A DNA stretch of 6,597 nt from Tardiphaga sp. (lineage in GTDB: Bacteria > Pseudomonadota > Alphaproteobacteria > Rhizobiales > Xanthobacteraceae): the NCBI GenBank assembly GCA_028290765.1, contig JAQGJF010001117.1, positions 1 through 6,597 on the forward strand, written 5' to 3'. A program made the translations under genes and the position numbers. Of the stretch, positions 6,216-6,597 are shown one piece after another. The first letter of the stretch is position 1. Every line of letters begins with the position of its first letter. The notes beneath the pieces were generated by a model. That model worked only from the letters and a program-made list of their open reading frames with translations. It was not told the origin of the DNA and searched no databases.

Positions 6216-6303
6216 CGGTGGTTTCGGCGGCGCGGATTTAAAGCCATGATCCATGGCGGCCGGCGCGGGGAGAGGTGACATCGGGGCCGCCCCGCCTCCC
6301 CAA

Positions 6304-6320
6304 TGGTCAGGCCATGACCA
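6304..6320. promoter_or_regulatory. Dyad TGGTCA-N5-TGACCA, possible operator upstream of the P450 gene
   Basis: Two perfect six-base arms, TGGTCA and TGACCA, flank five bases (GGCCA). The overall length of 17 bp is usual for a dimeric repressor operator. It lies about 105 bp before the P450 start codon. No particular regulator can be named. Confidence 0.3.
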
Positions 6321-6335
6321 AACCAAGGCCGCCTT

Positions 6336-6349
6336 GTTACCGTCGTAAC
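6336..6349. promoter_or_regulatory. Dyad GTTAC-N4-GTAAC, possible operator upstream of the P450 gene
   Basis: GTTAC and GTAAC are perfect inverted arms around CGTC. The right arm is part of CGTAAC, which recurs at 6376-6381, 32 bp (about three helical turns) later and again followed by ATGTCC. The arrangement would suit a regulator binding near the transcription start of the P450 gene. The evidence is symmetry and repetition only. Confidence 0.3.
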
Positions 6350-6425
6350 GGCATGTCCCGTTGCGGTGACAACGCCGTAACATGTCCGCGACAGTCTCCC
6401 GGTCATCGAGGGAGAATCCGACGGC

Positions 6426-6597
6426 ATGCAGGTCACGATCGAGAGCAAGCAGGACAAGCAGCAACGCGCCCGCGAGCAGGCTTACGCAACACCGTTGAAG
6501 GATTTTCATCCCGGCGCGCCGCAATTGTTCGCCAGCGATACGTTGTGGCCCTGGTTCGAGCGGCTGCGCAAGGAAGAGCCGGTGCATTACTGCACCA
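6426..6597 (+). CDS. Cytochrome P450, N-terminal fragment (cut by the window edge)
   Basis: Only the first 57 codons are visible. The start reads MQVTIESKQDKQQRARE and continues through FHPGAPQLFASDTLWPW to FERLRKEEPVHYCT. The pattern 'W-x-x-F-x-x-L-R-x-E-x-P-V-H-Y' is the typical N-terminus of soluble bacterial P450s, and a polar start without a membrane anchor agrees. The spacing resembles CYP153-type alkane and fatty-acid hydroxylases, but the haem-binding Cys and oxygen-activation helix are outside the window, so the subfamily is a guess. AGGGAG at 6409-6414 lies 11 bases before the ATG, a slightly long but usable spacing. The gene is divergent from the cyclic-di-GMP gene and probably functionally separate. 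Confidence 0.75.
   Translation, partial: MQVTIESKQDKQQRAREQAYATPLKDFHPGAPQLFASDTLWPWFERLRKEEPVHYCT

Larger units (their letters stand above)
6007..6425. other. Divergent intergenic region between the PAS-GGDEF-EAL gene and the P450 gene
   Basis: No gene is supported in these 419 bases. An open frame on the minus strand (6201-6587) runs antisense through the P450 start and is probably chance. The region holds a CtrA-type box (6201-6215), perfect dyads at 6243-6257, 6304-6320 and 6336-6349, a GC-rich hairpin (6267-6301) and a near-repeat CGTAAC...ATGTCC at 6344-6358 and 6376-6387. The density of dyads on the P450 side suggests regulated transcription of that gene, but no sigma-70 promoter pair was clear. 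Confidence 0.6.

Noticed and set aside
6201..6587. 128-codon minus-strand frame with a hydrophobic stretch (SLLAGALLLVLLALD)
   Set aside because: It overlaps the P450 start in antisense and spans the CtrA box and dyads. The hydrophobic run is the complement of a Gln/Lys/Arg-rich P450 N-terminus, so it is probably chance.
1..6597. CRISPR arrays, tRNA or rRNA genes, insertion sequences
   Set aside because: No regularly spaced direct repeats, no cloverleaf or rRNA-like sequence, and no transposase-like product or terminal inverted repeats were seen.

Overview
The window looks like a chromosomal segment from a GC-rich alphaproteobacterium of the Bradyrhizobium/Rhodopseudomonas type (Nitrobacteraceae). 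This is inferred from the strong G/C preference at third codon positions, the style of the encoded proteins, a CGTCATT...AATGACG palindromic intergenic element of the sort common in those genomes, and a CtrA-type TTAA-N7-TTAA site. No database search was possible, so the taxonomy is an inference.

Layout. (1) Positions 1 to about 2724, minus strand: the first ~908 codons of a very large protein that runs off the left edge. It has a conserved N-terminal block, a FecR/retention-module-like domain, a Pro/Thr-rich linker, seven PD40/TolB-like beta-propeller repeats, a VCBS-like domain and the start of a cadherin-like repeat. This is the build of a giant type-I-secreted surface protein or adhesin. 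(2) About 2725-3354: a 630-bp divergent intergenic region, notably AT-rich in its left two thirds, with a near-consensus CRP-type operator. (3) 3355-4152, plus strand: an exported transglutaminase-like cysteine peptidase of the LapG family with Cys-His-Asp residues visible. (4) 4153-4254: a convergent intergenic gap with a 40-bp and an 18-bp palindrome. (5) 4255-6006, minus strand: a soluble PAS-GGDEF-EAL protein of cyclic-di-GMP metabolism whose key residues look intact. (6) 6007-6425: a divergent intergenic region with a full CtrA-type box and several perfect short dyads. (7) 6426 to the right edge, plus strand: the N-terminus of a cytochrome P450.

How the genes may work together. LapG-type periplasmic proteases release large adhesins by cutting after an N-terminal retention module, and cyclic-di-GMP controls that cut in the known Lap system. 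Here a LapG-type gene lies divergent from a giant surface protein with a retention-module/FecR-like N-terminus and convergent with a cyclic-di-GMP enzyme. The cluster therefore resembles a Lap-like adhesion control locus. The substrate relationship is inferred from gene context. No LapD-type membrane receptor and no type I secretion genes are inside the window, and the P450 is probably unrelated.
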